From Methylomicrobium sp035916875 (GTDB taxonomy: Bacteria > Pseudomonadota > Gammaproteobacteria > Methylococcales > Methylomonadaceae): a stretch of DNA of 64,000 nt. Position 1 is the stretch's first letter, and each line of letters starts with the position of its first letter. The notes under the pieces are model-generated. The model searched no databases and was not told where the DNA came from. It saw only the letters and a program-made list of their open reading frames with translations. Location of the stretch: contig NZ_JAXUHN010000092.1 in the NCBI RefSeq assembly GCF_035916875.1, positions 62,001 to 126,000 of the forward strand. The letters are read 5' to 3'. Position numbers and translations under genes: made by a program. Positions 32,357-42,250 of the stretch are shown piece after piece.

Positions 32357-34827
32357 GACTTGCGCTGCGTCTGTTGCGGCGCGAAAGCCGCTCCGGCGAA
32401 TTGACGCTACTGACTCTGGCGCTGTTGATCGCGGTGACCGGCCTGACCGCTGCGTCGCTGTTTGCGGATCGCCTGCAGCGCGCGATGTCCACACAGACGG
32501 CCGAATTTCTGGCGGCCGATCTGGTTATCGAAAGCGCCGATCCGGTTCCTGCCGATTGGCTGGCTAAAGCCCGGCATCTCGGTCTGAAAGATGCACAAAC
32601 GACCGAATTTTCGAGCATGTTGATCGAAAACAATGAGCTGCTGCTGGCCAGCGTCAAGGCAGTCAGTTCTGCCTATCCGTTGCGCGGCCAATTGAAAATC
32701 AACGATGCCGAACATCCAGCCGAAACCGTCGTCAGCCATGGTCCGGCCATCGGAACAGTGTGGCTAGAGCGGCGCATCCTGTCTGCGTTGAAATTGAAAT
32801 TCGGCGAGCAATTGACAGTCGGCGAGAAAAAACTCACGATTAGCCAAATTCTGACCTATGAGCCGGATCAGCAAGGCGGATTTTACAGTTTTTCGCCGCG
32901 CGTGATGATCAATGCGGGCGACCTCGAAGCGACGCAAGTGATCCAGCCCGGCAGCCATGTGCATCGTTTCTTTCAATTCAGCGGCAATGAAGACGCCTTG
33001 TCAGCGTTCCGGGGCTTCGTGAAACCACAACTGAATCCGTCGCAGCGCCTCCTGGACATCCACGAGGACCGGCCCGAATTGGGCTCGGCTTTAACGCGCG
33101 CGGAACAATTTCTGGGCTTGTCGAGCATCATCGTGGTAATCATCGCCGGCGTCGCGATCGCAATGGCCGCGCGGCGCTATAGCGAACGCCATTTCGATGC
33201 GTCGGCGCTGCTCAGATGCCTCGGCTGCACTCAGGGCGAAATTTTCCGGCTGTATTGCACGCAATTCGCGATACTTGGTCTGGTGGCCGGCGCCTTTGGC
33301 TGCGGCTTCGGCTGGCTGCTGCAGGAAGGTTTATTCCTGTTGCTACGCTCGTTGCTGCCCGCGCAATCGGCAGGGCCGGGCATCGCCTCGATCACGTTCG
33401 GGATCAGCACCGGACTGACTATTCTGTTCGGCTTCGCCCTGCCGCCGATCCTGCGCCTGAAACGAGCGCCGCCGCTCAGGGTTTTGCGTCATGAATTGGA
33501 ACCTTTGCCGAGCAGCGCCTGGCTGGTTTACGGGTTGGCGCTTACGATCATCTGCGCCTTGGTCTGGCGCTACACGGGCGACGCCAAAATGACCGCGATC
33601 GTCGCCGGCATCACGCTCGCCGCGTTGCTGTTGCTTGCCTTGCTGATTTTTGGCTTCCTGACCGCCATTCGTAAAGTCCTGCCCCGAATGCCTTTGAGCT
33701 GGCGTTTTGCCTGGCAGGGTATTTTGCGCCATCGGCGCGCGAGCATAGGCCAAATTCTCGCGTTCGGTATCACGCTGGCGGCGATTTTATTGAGCTTGAT
33801 GATCCGCAATGAATTGATCGACACTTGGCGACAGCAACTCCCGGAAAATGCGCCGAATCATTTTGCGCTGAATATTTTTCCGGATCAATTGACGCCGTTT
33901 GAACAATCGCTGCAAGACAAAGGCATAAAGAGCAGCCCGTTTTATCCGATCGTTAGGGGCAGGCTGACGCATATCAACCAAACGCCGGTGCAACAAATCG
34001 TAACCAAGGGCTCGCAGGGCGACAGCGCCACGCATCGCGAACTGAGCCTGACCTGGAGCCGGGATGTGCCGGAAGAAAACACACTCTCGGCCGGATCGTG
34101 GTGGAATCACGCCGAACCGGGTTTGGTGTCGGTCGAGCAGAAGCTTGCGGACAGCCTGAAAGTCAAATTGGGCGACCGTCTAGTCTTCAACAGCGGTGGC
34201 CGGCAGTTTGAGGCGACGGTCGCCAATTTACGGACGCTGCGCTGGGAATCGATGAAGCCGAACTTTTACATGATTTTCTCGCCCGGCACCCTCGAAGCCT
34301 TTCCCTATACGCTGATGACCAGTTTTTACCTGCCGGAAGCGAATAAAGACGCGTTGAGCGCTCTGGCGAAAGAATTTCCGGCCATGTCCATCCTCGAAGT
34401 CGACCGGATCCTGCGGCAATTGCAGACGCTGTTCGAGCAGTTGACTCAGGCCGTCAATTATCTGTTTTACCTGGCCTCGCTGGCAGCATTGACGGTCTTG
34501 TTCGCGGCGGTGTACAGTACTCTAGATCACCGCATCCATGAAAGCGCGTTGCTTAGGACGTTCGGTGCCTCGCGCCGCTTGCTTAGAAAAACGCAAGCCA
34601 TTGAATTTTTTTGTCTCGGTGCAATCTCAGGGTTTATCGGCGTATTGATCGCCGAATCGCTGAGCTACGCACTCTACCGACAGGTAATGCACATCCCGTC
34701 CCATCTTCATCGCGAGTTATGGTTGACAGCACCCTTGGCGAGCGCAGCGGTCGTCGTCGTGGCGGGTCTCTGGGGGCTGCGGCGGGTGATCAACAAACCG
34801 CCGTTACGGGTGTTAAGAGAAATATAA
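32344..34827 (+). CDS. ybbP: FtsX-like ABC permease YbbP
   Basis: An 827-residue MacB/FtsX-type permease of the ten-helix class. One N-terminal helix (residues 18-40) is followed by a large periplasmic domain (40-250). Two FtsX domains follow around 255-380 (SSIIVVIIAGVAIAMAARRYSERHFDASALLRC) and 700-820 (LFYLASLAALTVLFAAVYSTLDHRIHESALLRTFGASRR), with a second periplasmic part between. Works with YbbA and probably the divergent TesA at the cell envelope. Confidence 0.92.
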   Translation: MHRLRLALRLLRRESRSGELTLLTLALLIAVTGLTAASLFADRLQRAMSTQTAEFLAADLVIESADPVPADWLAKARHLGLKDAQTTEFSSMLIENNELLLASVKAVSSAYPLRGQLKINDAEHPAETVVSHGPAIGTVWLERRILSALKLKFGEQLTVGEKKLTISQILTYEPDQQGGFYSFSPRVMINAGDLEATQVIQPGSHVHRFFQFSGNEDALSAFRGFVKPQLNPSQRLLDIHEDRPELGSALTRAEQFLGLSSIIVVIIAGVAIAMAARRYSERHFDASALLRCLGCTQGEIFRLYCTQFAILGLVAGAFGCGFGWLLQEGLFLLLRSLLPAQSAGPGIASITFGISTGLTILFGFALPPILRLKRAPPLRVLRHELEPLPSSAWLVYGLALTIICALVWRYTGDAKMTAIVAGITLAALLLLALLIFGFLTAIRKVLPRMPLSWRFAWQGILRHRRASIGQILAFGITLAAILLSLMIRNELIDTWRQQLPENAPNHFALNIFPDQLTPFEQSLQDKGIKSSPFYPIVRGRLTHINQTPVQQIVTKGSQGDSATHRELSLTWSRDVPEENTLSAGSWWNHAEPGLVSVEQKLADSLKVKLGDRLVFNSGGRQFEATVANLRTLRWESMKPNFYMIFSPGTLEAFPYTLMTSFYLPEANKDALSALAKEFPAMSILEVDRILRQLQTLFEQLTQAVNYLFYLASLAALTVLFAAVYSTLDHRIHESALLRTFGASRRLLRKTQAIEFFCLGAISGFIGVLIAESLSYALYRQVMHIPSHLHRELWLTAPLASAAVVVVAGLWGLRRVINKPPLRVLREI

Positions 34828-34919
34828 TTTTATCGGTTTAAGATCAACTCATTCATTATTTATTCATCAAAGATCAGCTACACTCTTCATCACTTGGATA
34901 CAACACTAAAGGTTATCAC

Positions 34920-35315
34920 ATGAAAAAATCATCTTTAAGCATGGTCGTCATCGGCAGCATCCTGCTGACCGGTTGTTACAGCTATGGCGGTTGGCAGCCG
35001 ACCGTCGACCCTTACAACGACCCGAATGCTTATCGAATCAATCAGGATACAGCGGAATGTAAGCAACTCGCACAACAAGCCTCCGGAGGCACGACCAAGG
35101 AAACCGCGATCGGCGCAGGCACTGGTGCTTTGATAGGCGCTGCAGGCGGCGCAATCGTCGGCGCCTTTGCAGGCAATCCCGGCACCGGCGCGGCAATCGG
35201 CGCGGCGGCTGGCGGTTTCGGCGGCGGCGCCAAACAAGGCTTCAGCTCCGAGGACGAGTTCAAGCGTTCTTATTCGAACTGCATGCGAAACCGCGGACAC
35301 CGCGTGGTCAACTAA
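34920..35315 (+). CDS. Glycine-zipper outer-membrane lipoprotein
   Basis: A 131-residue lipoprotein: signal peptide with lipobox LLTGC (Cys at residue 19), followed by a tyrosine-rich stretch and a glycine-zipper segment (TGALIGAAGGAIVGAFAGNP; AAIGAAAGGFGGG) that can insert into a membrane. The C-terminus SYSNCMRNRGHRVV is shared by many small lipoproteins of this type. Function unknown; envelope stabilisation is usual speculation. Confidence 0.85.
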   Translation: MKKSSLSMVVIGSILLTGCYSYGGWQPTVDPYNDPNAYRINQDTAECKQLAQQASGGTTKETAIGAGTGALIGAAGGAIVGAFAGNPGTGAAIGAAAGGFGGGAKQGFSSEDEFKRSYSNCMRNRGHRVVN

Positions 35316-35370
35316 CTAGCGATGGTTTTGAGCAAGCACAAGGAAGTGTTTGTTCAGCGCTTTATCCTCT

Positions 35371-36108
35371 TCACCCGCAGACCTTAGGGTTTTCATGTGC
35401 CGCAAAGCGCAACAGAAAGTCCGCCAAATAAGCCCGGCTGGCTGCGGAATAAACGCCCTGCGCATCATAAATAGTCATCGTTTCGAATACCGGCTGATCC
35501 GTCCGCATGCGGCCGAACGTCAATGCGGTCACCTTGATCGCGCTATGCGCATAGCCCCGTAAAGCGGTTTGGCGCCGCAAATATAAACCGGACTGCAAAC
35601 ACATCCGGATAAACCCCGAGACCGACTGTATGGGCAGCAAGACATAAAACGATCCTTCCCCCGCGAGCAACTGCTCGGCGATTTTGATGAGTTCGGCATG
35701 CTTCAGATGGCCATCATGCCTTGCGGCGTTGCGCATCGGCTCCTTGGCATGTAAATGATTTTCGAAAAAGGGCGGATTGCTGACAATCAGGTTGTAGCGA
35801 CCGGTTTCCTCGTCAGCGAAATTCTGGATGCTCTGCCGAACGGCCTTCAGCCGATCGGACCATGGACTGCGTTCAAAATTTTCCGCCGCTTCCCGGCAAG
35901 CATCTTCCATCAATTCCACGCCTGTGACACTGCCGGCTCCGAATTGGGCCGCGATTAGCGAAAGCAAGCCTGTTCCCGCGCCGATGTCCAATACCTTGTC
36001 CTTCGGCTTGACCGGCATCATCGTACCGAACAGAAGGCTGTCCGTGCAGATTTTCATCGCCGCCTGTTCCTGGGATATGGCAAATTGCTGAAAACGAAAA
36101 GCCGGCAT
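35371..36108 (-). CDS. trmN6: tRNA1(Val) A37 N6-methyltransferase TrmN6 (YfiC)
   Basis: 245 residues from ATG 36108 (MPAFRFQQFAISQEQAAMKI). Class I methyltransferase: SAM-binding VLDIGAGTGLLSLIAAQFGAG and the base-handling motif LIVSNPPFFENH that marks N6-adenine enzymes. The early segment CTDSLLFGTM is typical of TrmN6. It modifies A37 of tRNA-Val. Longer starts upstream look non-homologous. Confidence 0.9.
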   Translation of the reverse strand: MPAFRFQQFAISQEQAAMKICTDSLLFGTMMPVKPKDKVLDIGAGTGLLSLIAAQFGAGSVTGVELMEDACREAAENFERSPWSDRLKAVRQSIQNFADEETGRYNLIVSNPPFFENHLHAKEPMRNAARHDGHLKHAELIKIAEQLLAGEGSFYVLLPIQSVSGFIRMCLQSGLYLRRQTALRGYAHSAIKVTALTFGRMRTDQPVFETMTIYDAQGVYSAASRAYLADFLLRFAAHENPKVCG

Positions 36109-36412
36109 AAATTTCAAAATGAGCGCATTGCCAATAATAGACAGGCCTGAAAATTTAGTTTTACTCCGGCCTTTGCGCTTTTCATCCGTCGCAAATCCAG
36201 GCATTCATTACCCGCAAAATTCATTCGTTCCAAATTATGACGCGATTACGATGATCGATCGACTCTTGCATTTAGCTTCGCCGCCAACAGAGTTACAGAC
36301 CGTTCACCTGACCGTAGGTACCGTCTTGATTAATTGTCGATATCAGAATTGAGTCTAAACGCATTTTTGCAAAAACGCGCCTTTGATCTACGCACTACTG
36401 AATCTGATCATA

Positions 36413-36828
36413 ATGCCCAACGGAGCAATAAATGATTTCAATAATGCAGGAAAGACACTTTCCGCATTGTTTATTGCAACCATTGTCGTAATCTCCGATG
36501 CGGAGGCTGCATCGCTCAATACCTGCCGCTTTGGGCGGATGGTTCAAGCTATCGCGATTGTATTATTGCGAATATTTCCACCAAAGCATTGCCTGATAAA
36601 CTGATTATCCTGCTGGATGGCTCCGGTAAGGTGCATGCCTAACAAACTGTCACTCTTGACTCTGGCTGCTCAGCTGACTTTTTCTGATTTTAACAGCTCA
36701 TAAACTGGACTCGCGCTGCTGTTTTACCCTAAAGCAGCGTGGCCAAAGTTCGAGCCAAAATTACGGTCTTCCACTATATTCCAGTTGATTCTTATTATGA
36801 TGTACTCGGATTTGAAAGCGCCCGCTAA
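36413..36828 (+). pseudogene. Decayed gene for a small secreted protein (family unknown)
   Basis: Between trmN6 and the 36914 gene, about 800 bases lack an intact gene, but protein-like pieces line up on the plus strand. From ATG 36413 a signal-peptide-like stretch reads NAGKTLSALFIATIVVISDA. After a frame change near 36530 it continues LWADGSSYRDCIIANI and LPDKLIILLDGSGKVHA. A stop near 36640 is followed in frame by QTVTLDSGCSADF. After another frame change the end reads VAKVRAKITVFHYIPVDSYY and DVLGFESAR, then a stop at 36828. The pieces imply an ancestral protein of about 140 residues with at least three disabling changes. I do not know the family. Confidence 0.45.
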
Positions 36829-36913
36829 TACAAAATAACCGAGCTATTGGTCGGACAAACGCTTTTTATTGCCCGACCTTCCAGCGAAAGAGTTTCTCTT
36901 GCAACTGCCGCAT

Positions 36914-39900
36914 TTATTTTTCTTCAAGTGTATCCGGTTCAATTTTCGCGGGCTTTTTATGCCATAGCCCGTTTCCGGCAAAACAGCCCCAGCCCCACTT
37001 CAGCCAGTTCAATAAGGCAACCGCCAGCCACAGCGACCAGCCCAGCATCAGCAGACGGTAAACCTTCAGCGGTACCGAAATGACGGTCGCTTGTGGCAAT
37101 AGCGCGGCGCTTCTGTCCTGGTACCAGTTCAGCGAGTACGGCGAGGACTGATTGCCGGTGATCATCATGTCCGGCCTGTTCAGCAGACCGTGCGAGACCG
37201 CGAAGAACAAGATGGCCAGCGATAACAGGGTCAGTCCGCTGAGCAGGACTTGCATGCCATTGAAGTAACGTATGTCGGCGGCCGATTTACCGCCGCGCCA
37301 ACCGAGCAGCATCAGCCAGGCGATCACGATCAGCGCGGTCGCGAGCGGAATTTGACTGAGCCCTATCAGCAACAAAAACCATTGCCAAGGTTTCAGTGGG
37401 GTCAGTGGTATTTTGCCGAGGCCCCATGACAGCAGCACGATCACGATCAACACGCCCCAAAACAACACCGCCGGTCCCATTTTCAGACCGTGCACCCATA
37501 ATACCCAGCGGTCTTCGCCGAGACTGATGTTCAGACTCGCATTCACGCTGTCCGCACCCAAATCGACCTCCGGTGTGGTGACCTTGGCGCTGACCGGCTG
37601 CGATTCGAGCCAGTGCAGCGCGACACTCTGCGCCCCCGGCCTGATCGGCAGCGCCAGCTTGCGCCCTTCCTGGCGCAGCGGTTGCGGACGCCCGTCGATC
37701 GCGACCGTTTGCAGTTCCGCGCCCTCCGGCAGGATCAGCGTATGCTGGCCGCCCTGCGAACTGCGGATGCTGAACGCGAGTTCCGCATCGCGGGTGCGCT
37801 TGCCAGGCGTGATCGCCAGACGGCTTTCGTCGATCGTCAAGGTCTGGCCTTCGACCGCTTCGGGGCGCGAGACCGTCAACAGGACTTTTTCGCCGGGCCA
37901 GGGCCGCCATTCGGGCAGCCAGCGCTGTTCGTGGTTCAGATACATCATCGCGATGCCGGTGGTTTCGATGTGCCAGACCGGACTCACATCGGCCTTGAAA
38001 ATTTCGACCCATTGTTCGGTCTTTGCGGCGGCCAGTTCGATCCTGTCCTTTTTTTCGAGCGTCGATGACCACACCATCACCGTTTGCCCGGCCGCCATGT
38101 TCACCTCCGCCTTGCCGTCCCTGACCCGGACACCGGGCGTGGTGACCGCCTCGCCAGGCAACAGCGGCACCGCCAGCAGCACCGGCGAGTTCGGTTCGGA
38201 CACCCGGATGATCCGGGTGGAGACATGCCAGTCCAGACCCAGTTGCAGGGTACGTTCGATCTGCACGAACGCGGGCAGCACGCCGGGCGTCAAGGCCGCC
38301 GCCTGCGCCTTGTCCTCGGCCTTCTGCACGCGCTCGAATTGCAACTGCTCGCCCGGAATGCCGTTTTCCTGGATGCCGATCACTTCCCAGCCGCTGCCGC
38401 CCGCGGTCACCCGATGCGGTTTCAACGGCAGCGGCACGGTAAATTTGGCGACCTGCGGCAAGACGCCTCGCATCGTGACTTGATGCCGGCCCTGACCGAG
38501 ATGCAGCCAGAGGCTATTGCCGGCACGGAAGAGACCTGGCGCGGGGGCGCCGTCGACAGTCAGCAGATTCGGAAACCACTGCTCGGAATCGGCAGGCAAC
38601 GGCACCGCGACGCCCTGCTGGGCATGAATTTCCAAGGTGATCAACAGGTCCTTGTCCCCAAGGTTCGCCTGCATCGTCGCGATTTCGGCGCAAGCCGGCA
38701 GGCAGTCGGGCGCTTCGAGCAGGCGGGCTTTCAATTGATCGAGCATGGCCTGACTCGGAAAATCCGCATGGACCTTTTGCGCCGGCAGCGACAGCATCGG
38801 CGCCAGCAGGCACCAGACCATCAGCGCCGGCGAGGCCTTGAAGCGGAAAGTCAAGACTTCGGCGACGCCGAACATCAACAACGCCAGCACCGCAACCAAC
38901 GCGACGCGCAGGAAATTCAACAGCAAGGTCAAGGCGGGCGGCAGATACCAAAGCCGCAGGGGCTGCCCCGGGTCGACCGAGCCGTTCCAGCTCAGCAGTA
39001 CTTTATGCCATTGCCAGTCGGGAAGGCCTGGCCCGGTCTGAATCTTCGCATTCGGATCGAGACGCTCGAAATCGGCCGGCTTGTTTTCGAGATAACCCAT
39101 GCTTTCGGCGACACTGCCCGCCATATCCGCCATTTTCGATTTGGACAACATCTGCCTAGGCGCCATTTCCTCTTTCATTGCGATCGATTCAGGCGCCACC
39201 GGCATTTGCGCGGCGACAGGATAAGATGGCGCAATGATATTCTGCCAGGGACGTTCCAGTTGCGGATAGAGCCCGATGCGCACCTGATCGATTATGAACG
39301 GCACCGCGACCAGGATCAAACCTAGCCAAGCAGCGCGCCGGTACCAGTTCATGAAATTCAGAAAGCGGCCTTCCGGCAGCACCCGGATCAACGCGGTGGC
39401 AGCCAGGATGTGCAGCCAGATGTAATGCGGCGCGCCGGCTTCGTGCCAGATCAGCGCCAGGGTGATCAGCGCGAACAGGCCCCAAAGCCGCGTCCACAGC
39501 TTGTAGGTTGCATACGACGAAATCAGCACCAAAAAGAAATCGAGCAAGGTCCAACGCGCGACCCAGCTGTCCGGCACATTATCGACGCCGGTCGCCGCGA
39601 ACAGGCGCCAGCCCGGCGGCAGATTCAGTTCGGCGCTGACCTGTTGAAAACTTTGCTCCCAGCCGGACGCGCTCAATTCGCCGATAGCGCCGGCAAAACG
39701 GCTGTCGGCCTCCAGAGAGATGATCCCGCGCCGAACTTCGACGCCTTCCTTGCCGGAGCCTTCGAGGCGCGTGACCAGCTGATTGGCCCCGTCCAGTGTG
39801 ACCTTGCCGAGCTTGATCTCGGGCAAGGCGTTCAGCCGCCAGCCGCGCGTCATTTTGCCGGTGATCTTGTCGTTGACCGTGTAACCCCCGCCGTCGAAAT

Positions 39901-41002
39901 CGAGCCACAATCTGCGCGTCAGATTCAGTTGGCTCGGCTCGGGTTCCGGGTCGCCGCGCCGGATCACCTTGAAGCGCATCCCCTGTCCGGATTCGACCTG
40001 ATAGGCAGGCCAGCCTTTCCAGTCATCCGGCAGATTGGTCAGGTTCGCATCGACCGCGCTGACCTGCTCGACTTCGACGACACGCAGCGCCGGACGCGCC
40101 TCGAAGATCCAGACTTCGGAGGCCGGCCAGGCGACTTCCTGTTTATCTGCGACAGGAGCGGCTGTCAAGGGCAAAGCCTCGACCGCCCCACCGCTTCTGC
40201 CGGTGATGTCGATTTGCCAGCGGCCGGGTCGCAACTGGATCAACAAGCGGCCGTCATCCTCCAGTCTGGCCGGAAGCGCACTGGAGAGCAGCAGAGGAAT
40301 GAAGCCTTCGGGCGACGGCACGGCCAGCTTCAGCTCGCGCTGTTCGCCGGACACGTCCAGCACCAGCCGGGTGATCATCTGCAACGGCACCTCGTCGACG
40401 ATACGGCGAAACACTTGCAAGGTGACCTTGTTTTCGATGCCTTCCGGCTTGCCCGGACGCAGTTCCGCGGCCTTGATCCAGAGCTGGCCGTCCTTTAACA
40501 CCGGCGTGGGCACCGGGCTGCCGTTCACGCTCAGGCTCAACAGTCCGGTGTCGGCCGGCACGCTCAATGTTTCCGGGACGCTGTCCCACAAAAATTCACC
40601 CTTGACTTGATAAGCCTTCGATTCTGATCCTTTGCTCAATTTGAGCGCTGGCCAGCCGTTTCTGTTGAGTACCTGGGCGGGACTGTCGTTCAAGGTTACC
40701 GCCAGCGGCCAGTGTTTTTCGTCGCCGGGCAAGGTCAGCCAAGTATCCTGAAACACCGAAACACGCATCGAAAACGCGCCGCGTTGAGCGTTTAGATCCA
40801 GCGTCAGTTCGCTCGGCCAGCCGCAATGCTTTTCGTCGTAACTGTTGTACACGAAGGGGCAGCCATGTTCGGGATTGTCGTGTAGAGCCCAGTCTATCCA
40901 GGGCTTTAGCGGCTCGGGTGCACTCGCCGGCGACAATGGCAGTGCATGGGCCGAAGAAAAACCAAGAAATGCGATGAAGCATAGCCAGACGAAACGGTTC
41001 AT
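36914..41002 (-). CDS. Very large secreted/membrane protein, unknown function
   Basis: 1362 residues with a signal peptide (cleavage near SSAHA, residue 20). The N-terminal 490 residues are beta-rich and exported. Then comes a cluster of hydrophobic helices (about 490-580: LLDFFLVLISSYATYKLW, YIWLHILAATALI), a second helix pair near 700-750, another beta-rich periplasmic segment (about 760-1180), and a C-terminal helix group (WGVLIVIVLLSWGLGKI; LLLIGLSQIPLATALIVIAW; LLMLGWSLWLAVALLNWLKW). Cysteines near the N-terminus (HGCPFVYN, KHCGWPS) could form a disulfide. I do not recognise a named family or enzyme motif. It stands alone, with no operon partner. Confidence 0.8.
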   Translation of the reverse strand: MNRFVWLCFIAFLGFSSAHALPLSPASAPEPLKPWIDWALHDNPEHGCPFVYNSYDEKHCGWPSELTLDLNAQRGAFSMRVSVFQDTWLTLPGDEKHWPLAVTLNDSPAQVLNRNGWPALKLSKGSESKAYQVKGEFLWDSVPETLSVPADTGLLSLSVNGSPVPTPVLKDGQLWIKAAELRPGKPEGIENKVTLQVFRRIVDEVPLQMITRLVLDVSGEQRELKLAVPSPEGFIPLLLSSALPARLEDDGRLLIQLRPGRWQIDITGRSGGAVEALPLTAAPVADKQEVAWPASEVWIFEARPALRVVEVEQVSAVDANLTNLPDDWKGWPAYQVESGQGMRFKVIRRGDPEPEPSQLNLTRRLWLDFDGGGYTVNDKITGKMTRGWRLNALPEIKLGKVTLDGANQLVTRLEGSGKEGVEVRRGIISLEADSRFAGAIGELSASGWEQSFQQVSAELNLPPGWRLFAATGVDNVPDSWVARWTLLDFFLVLISSYATYKLWTRLWGLFALITLALIWHEAGAPHYIWLHILAATALIRVLPEGRFLNFMNWYRRAAWLGLILVAVPFIIDQVRIGLYPQLERPWQNIIAPSYPVAAQMPVAPESIAMKEEMAPRQMLSKSKMADMAGSVAESMGYLENKPADFERLDPNAKIQTGPGLPDWQWHKVLLSWNGSVDPGQPLRLWYLPPALTLLLNFLRVALVAVLALLMFGVAEVLTFRFKASPALMVWCLLAPMLSLPAQKVHADFPSQAMLDQLKARLLEAPDCLPACAEIATMQANLGDKDLLITLEIHAQQGVAVPLPADSEQWFPNLLTVDGAPAPGLFRAGNSLWLHLGQGRHQVTMRGVLPQVAKFTVPLPLKPHRVTAGGSGWEVIGIQENGIPGEQLQFERVQKAEDKAQAAALTPGVLPAFVQIERTLQLGLDWHVSTRIIRVSEPNSPVLLAVPLLPGEAVTTPGVRVRDGKAEVNMAAGQTVMVWSSTLEKKDRIELAAAKTEQWVEIFKADVSPVWHIETTGIAMMYLNHEQRWLPEWRPWPGEKVLLTVSRPEAVEGQTLTIDESRLAITPGKRTRDAELAFSIRSSQGGQHTLILPEGAELQTVAIDGRPQPLRQEGRKLALPIRPGAQSVALHWLESQPVSAKVTTPEVDLGADSVNASLNISLGEDRWVLWVHGLKMGPAVLFWGVLIVIVLLSWGLGKIPLTPLKPWQWFLLLIGLSQIPLATALIVIAWLMLLGWRGGKSAADIRYFNGMQVLLSGLTLLSLAILFFAVSHGLLNRPDMMITGNQSSPYSLNWYQDRSAALLPQATVISVPLKVYRLLMLGWSLWLAVALLNWLKWGWGCFAGNGLWHKKPAKIEPDTLEEK

Positions 41003-41163
41003 GAGGATTCCTCAAAGGAGTGATCTTGTATTCGGTATATTACTTTGATCCTCGCAAAAATTCTAACGAGCATGGTTAAACTTTTGTAAAAGTTCGGTTG
41101 CCCAATTCCGGGTATTAATTTGCTAAAATAGCCGATCCCTCATATTGATCAAATGACGCCACC

Positions 41164-41616
41164 ATGACGGCCTATCGCCACATTCTTTTGACCGCGGATT
41201 TTTCGGAAACCGGCGACACGATCGCCGCTCGCGCGAAGTCCCTGGCCCGCGTCTTTGGCGCTAAAATGAGCCTCCTGCGCGTGCTCGACGACATTCCGAT
41301 GCCGGACACCGCTTACGGCACCCTCATTCCGGTCGACACGCCGTCCGAGTATGATCTCCTGGAAGCCGAACGCGGCAAGCTGATCGCCTTGGGTGCGGAA
41401 CTCGGCGTCGATCAATCCGATCTATGGCTGATTTGGGGCGTGCCGCAAGACGAAATCGTGCGCCTCGCCGAAGCGATCGCGGCCGATCTGATCGTGGTCG
41501 GATCGCACGGCCGGCACGGCCTGGCCTTGCTATTGGGCTCGACCGCGAACGGCGTGCTGCACCATACGCTCTGCGATTTGCTCGCGATTCGGATACCTGA
41601 CGCCGTCGAAATCTGA
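41164..41616 (+). CDS. Universal stress protein (UspA family)
   Basis: A 150-residue UspA-fold protein: HILLTADFSETGDTIAARA at the N-terminus and the nucleotide-binding loop VVGSHGRHGLALLLGSTANGV (G-2X-G-9X-G(S/T)) at residues about 112-132, which suggests the ATP-binding subgroup. It may be co-transcribed with the EfpL gene 55 bases downstream. Confidence 0.92.
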   Translation: MTAYRHILLTADFSETGDTIAARAKSLARVFGAKMSLLRVLDDIPMPDTAYGTLIPVDTPSEYDLLEAERGKLIALGAELGVDQSDLWLIWGVPQDEIVRLAEAIAADLIVVGSHGRHGLALLLGSTANGVLHHTLCDLLAIRIPDAVEI

Positions 41617-41670
41617 CCCAAATTTTTAACACCCGCCGTTTCCGGCAAGCAATGACAAAGGAGAATAAAC

Positions 41671-42237
41671 GTGGCGAAGGCCAGTGAATTAAAAAAAGGC
41701 ATGGTCGTCGAGATCAACGGCGCCCCGCATGTGGTCAAACAGGTGGATGTCAGAAACCCGTCGTCGCGCGGCGCTTCGACCCTGTACAAGGTCCGCTTCA
41801 ACAACCTGAAGACCGGGCAAAAGCTCGACGAAACGCTGAAAGGGGACGATTTTTTCAAGGACGCCGATTGCGTGCGCGCGAAGGTGCAGTTTTCTTATCA
41901 GGACGGCGACAATTTCATCTTCATGAATCAGGAAGACTACAGCCAATACAGCCTGAACAGCGACGATCTGGAAGGCAAGGTCGAATATCTGACCGACGGT
42001 CTGGAAGGCATCGTGGCGCTATTGGTCGATGACGAACTGATCGGCATTGAATTGCCGTCATCGGTCGTGTTTACGATCATCGAGACGCCGCCCGCGATCA
42101 AGGGAGCGACCGCGTCGAGCCGGACCAAGACCGCGAAACTGCATACCGGTCTTGAAGTGCAGGTGCCCGAATACATCGAAACCGGCGAATCGATCAAGGT
42201 GAATACCGAAACCGGAAAATTCATGTCGCGCGCTTGA
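41671..42237 (+). CDS. efpL: Elongation factor P-like protein EfpL (YeiP)
   Basis: A 188-residue, three-domain EF-P homologue. It starts at GTG 41671 with a strong AAAGGAG 7 bases upstream. The loop that reaches the peptidyl centre reads NPSSRGASTLY with Arg33 at the tip, the unmodified arginine that defines EfpL rather than EF-P. The C-terminal SSRTKTAKLHTGLEVQVPEYI is typical of the YeiP group. It relieves ribosome stalling at proline-containing motifs. rlmG follows after 13 bases. Confidence 0.92.
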   Translation: MAKASELKKGMVVEINGAPHVVKQVDVRNPSSRGASTLYKVRFNNLKTGQKLDETLKGDDFFKDADCVRAKVQFSYQDGDNFIFMNQEDYSQYSLNSDDLEGKVEYLTDGLEGIVALLVDDELIGIELPSSVVFTIIETPPAIKGATASSRTKTAKLHTGLEVQVPEYIETGESIKVNTETGKFMSRA

Positions 42238-42250
42238 GCCTGGAACCCTC

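Noticed and set aside
39410..40498. Long plus-strand frames opposite the 36914-41002 gene, and similar ones opposite ccmF, nirS and pepP
   Set aside because: They are antisense shadows of GC-rich genes, rich in Arg/Gln/His, with no domains.
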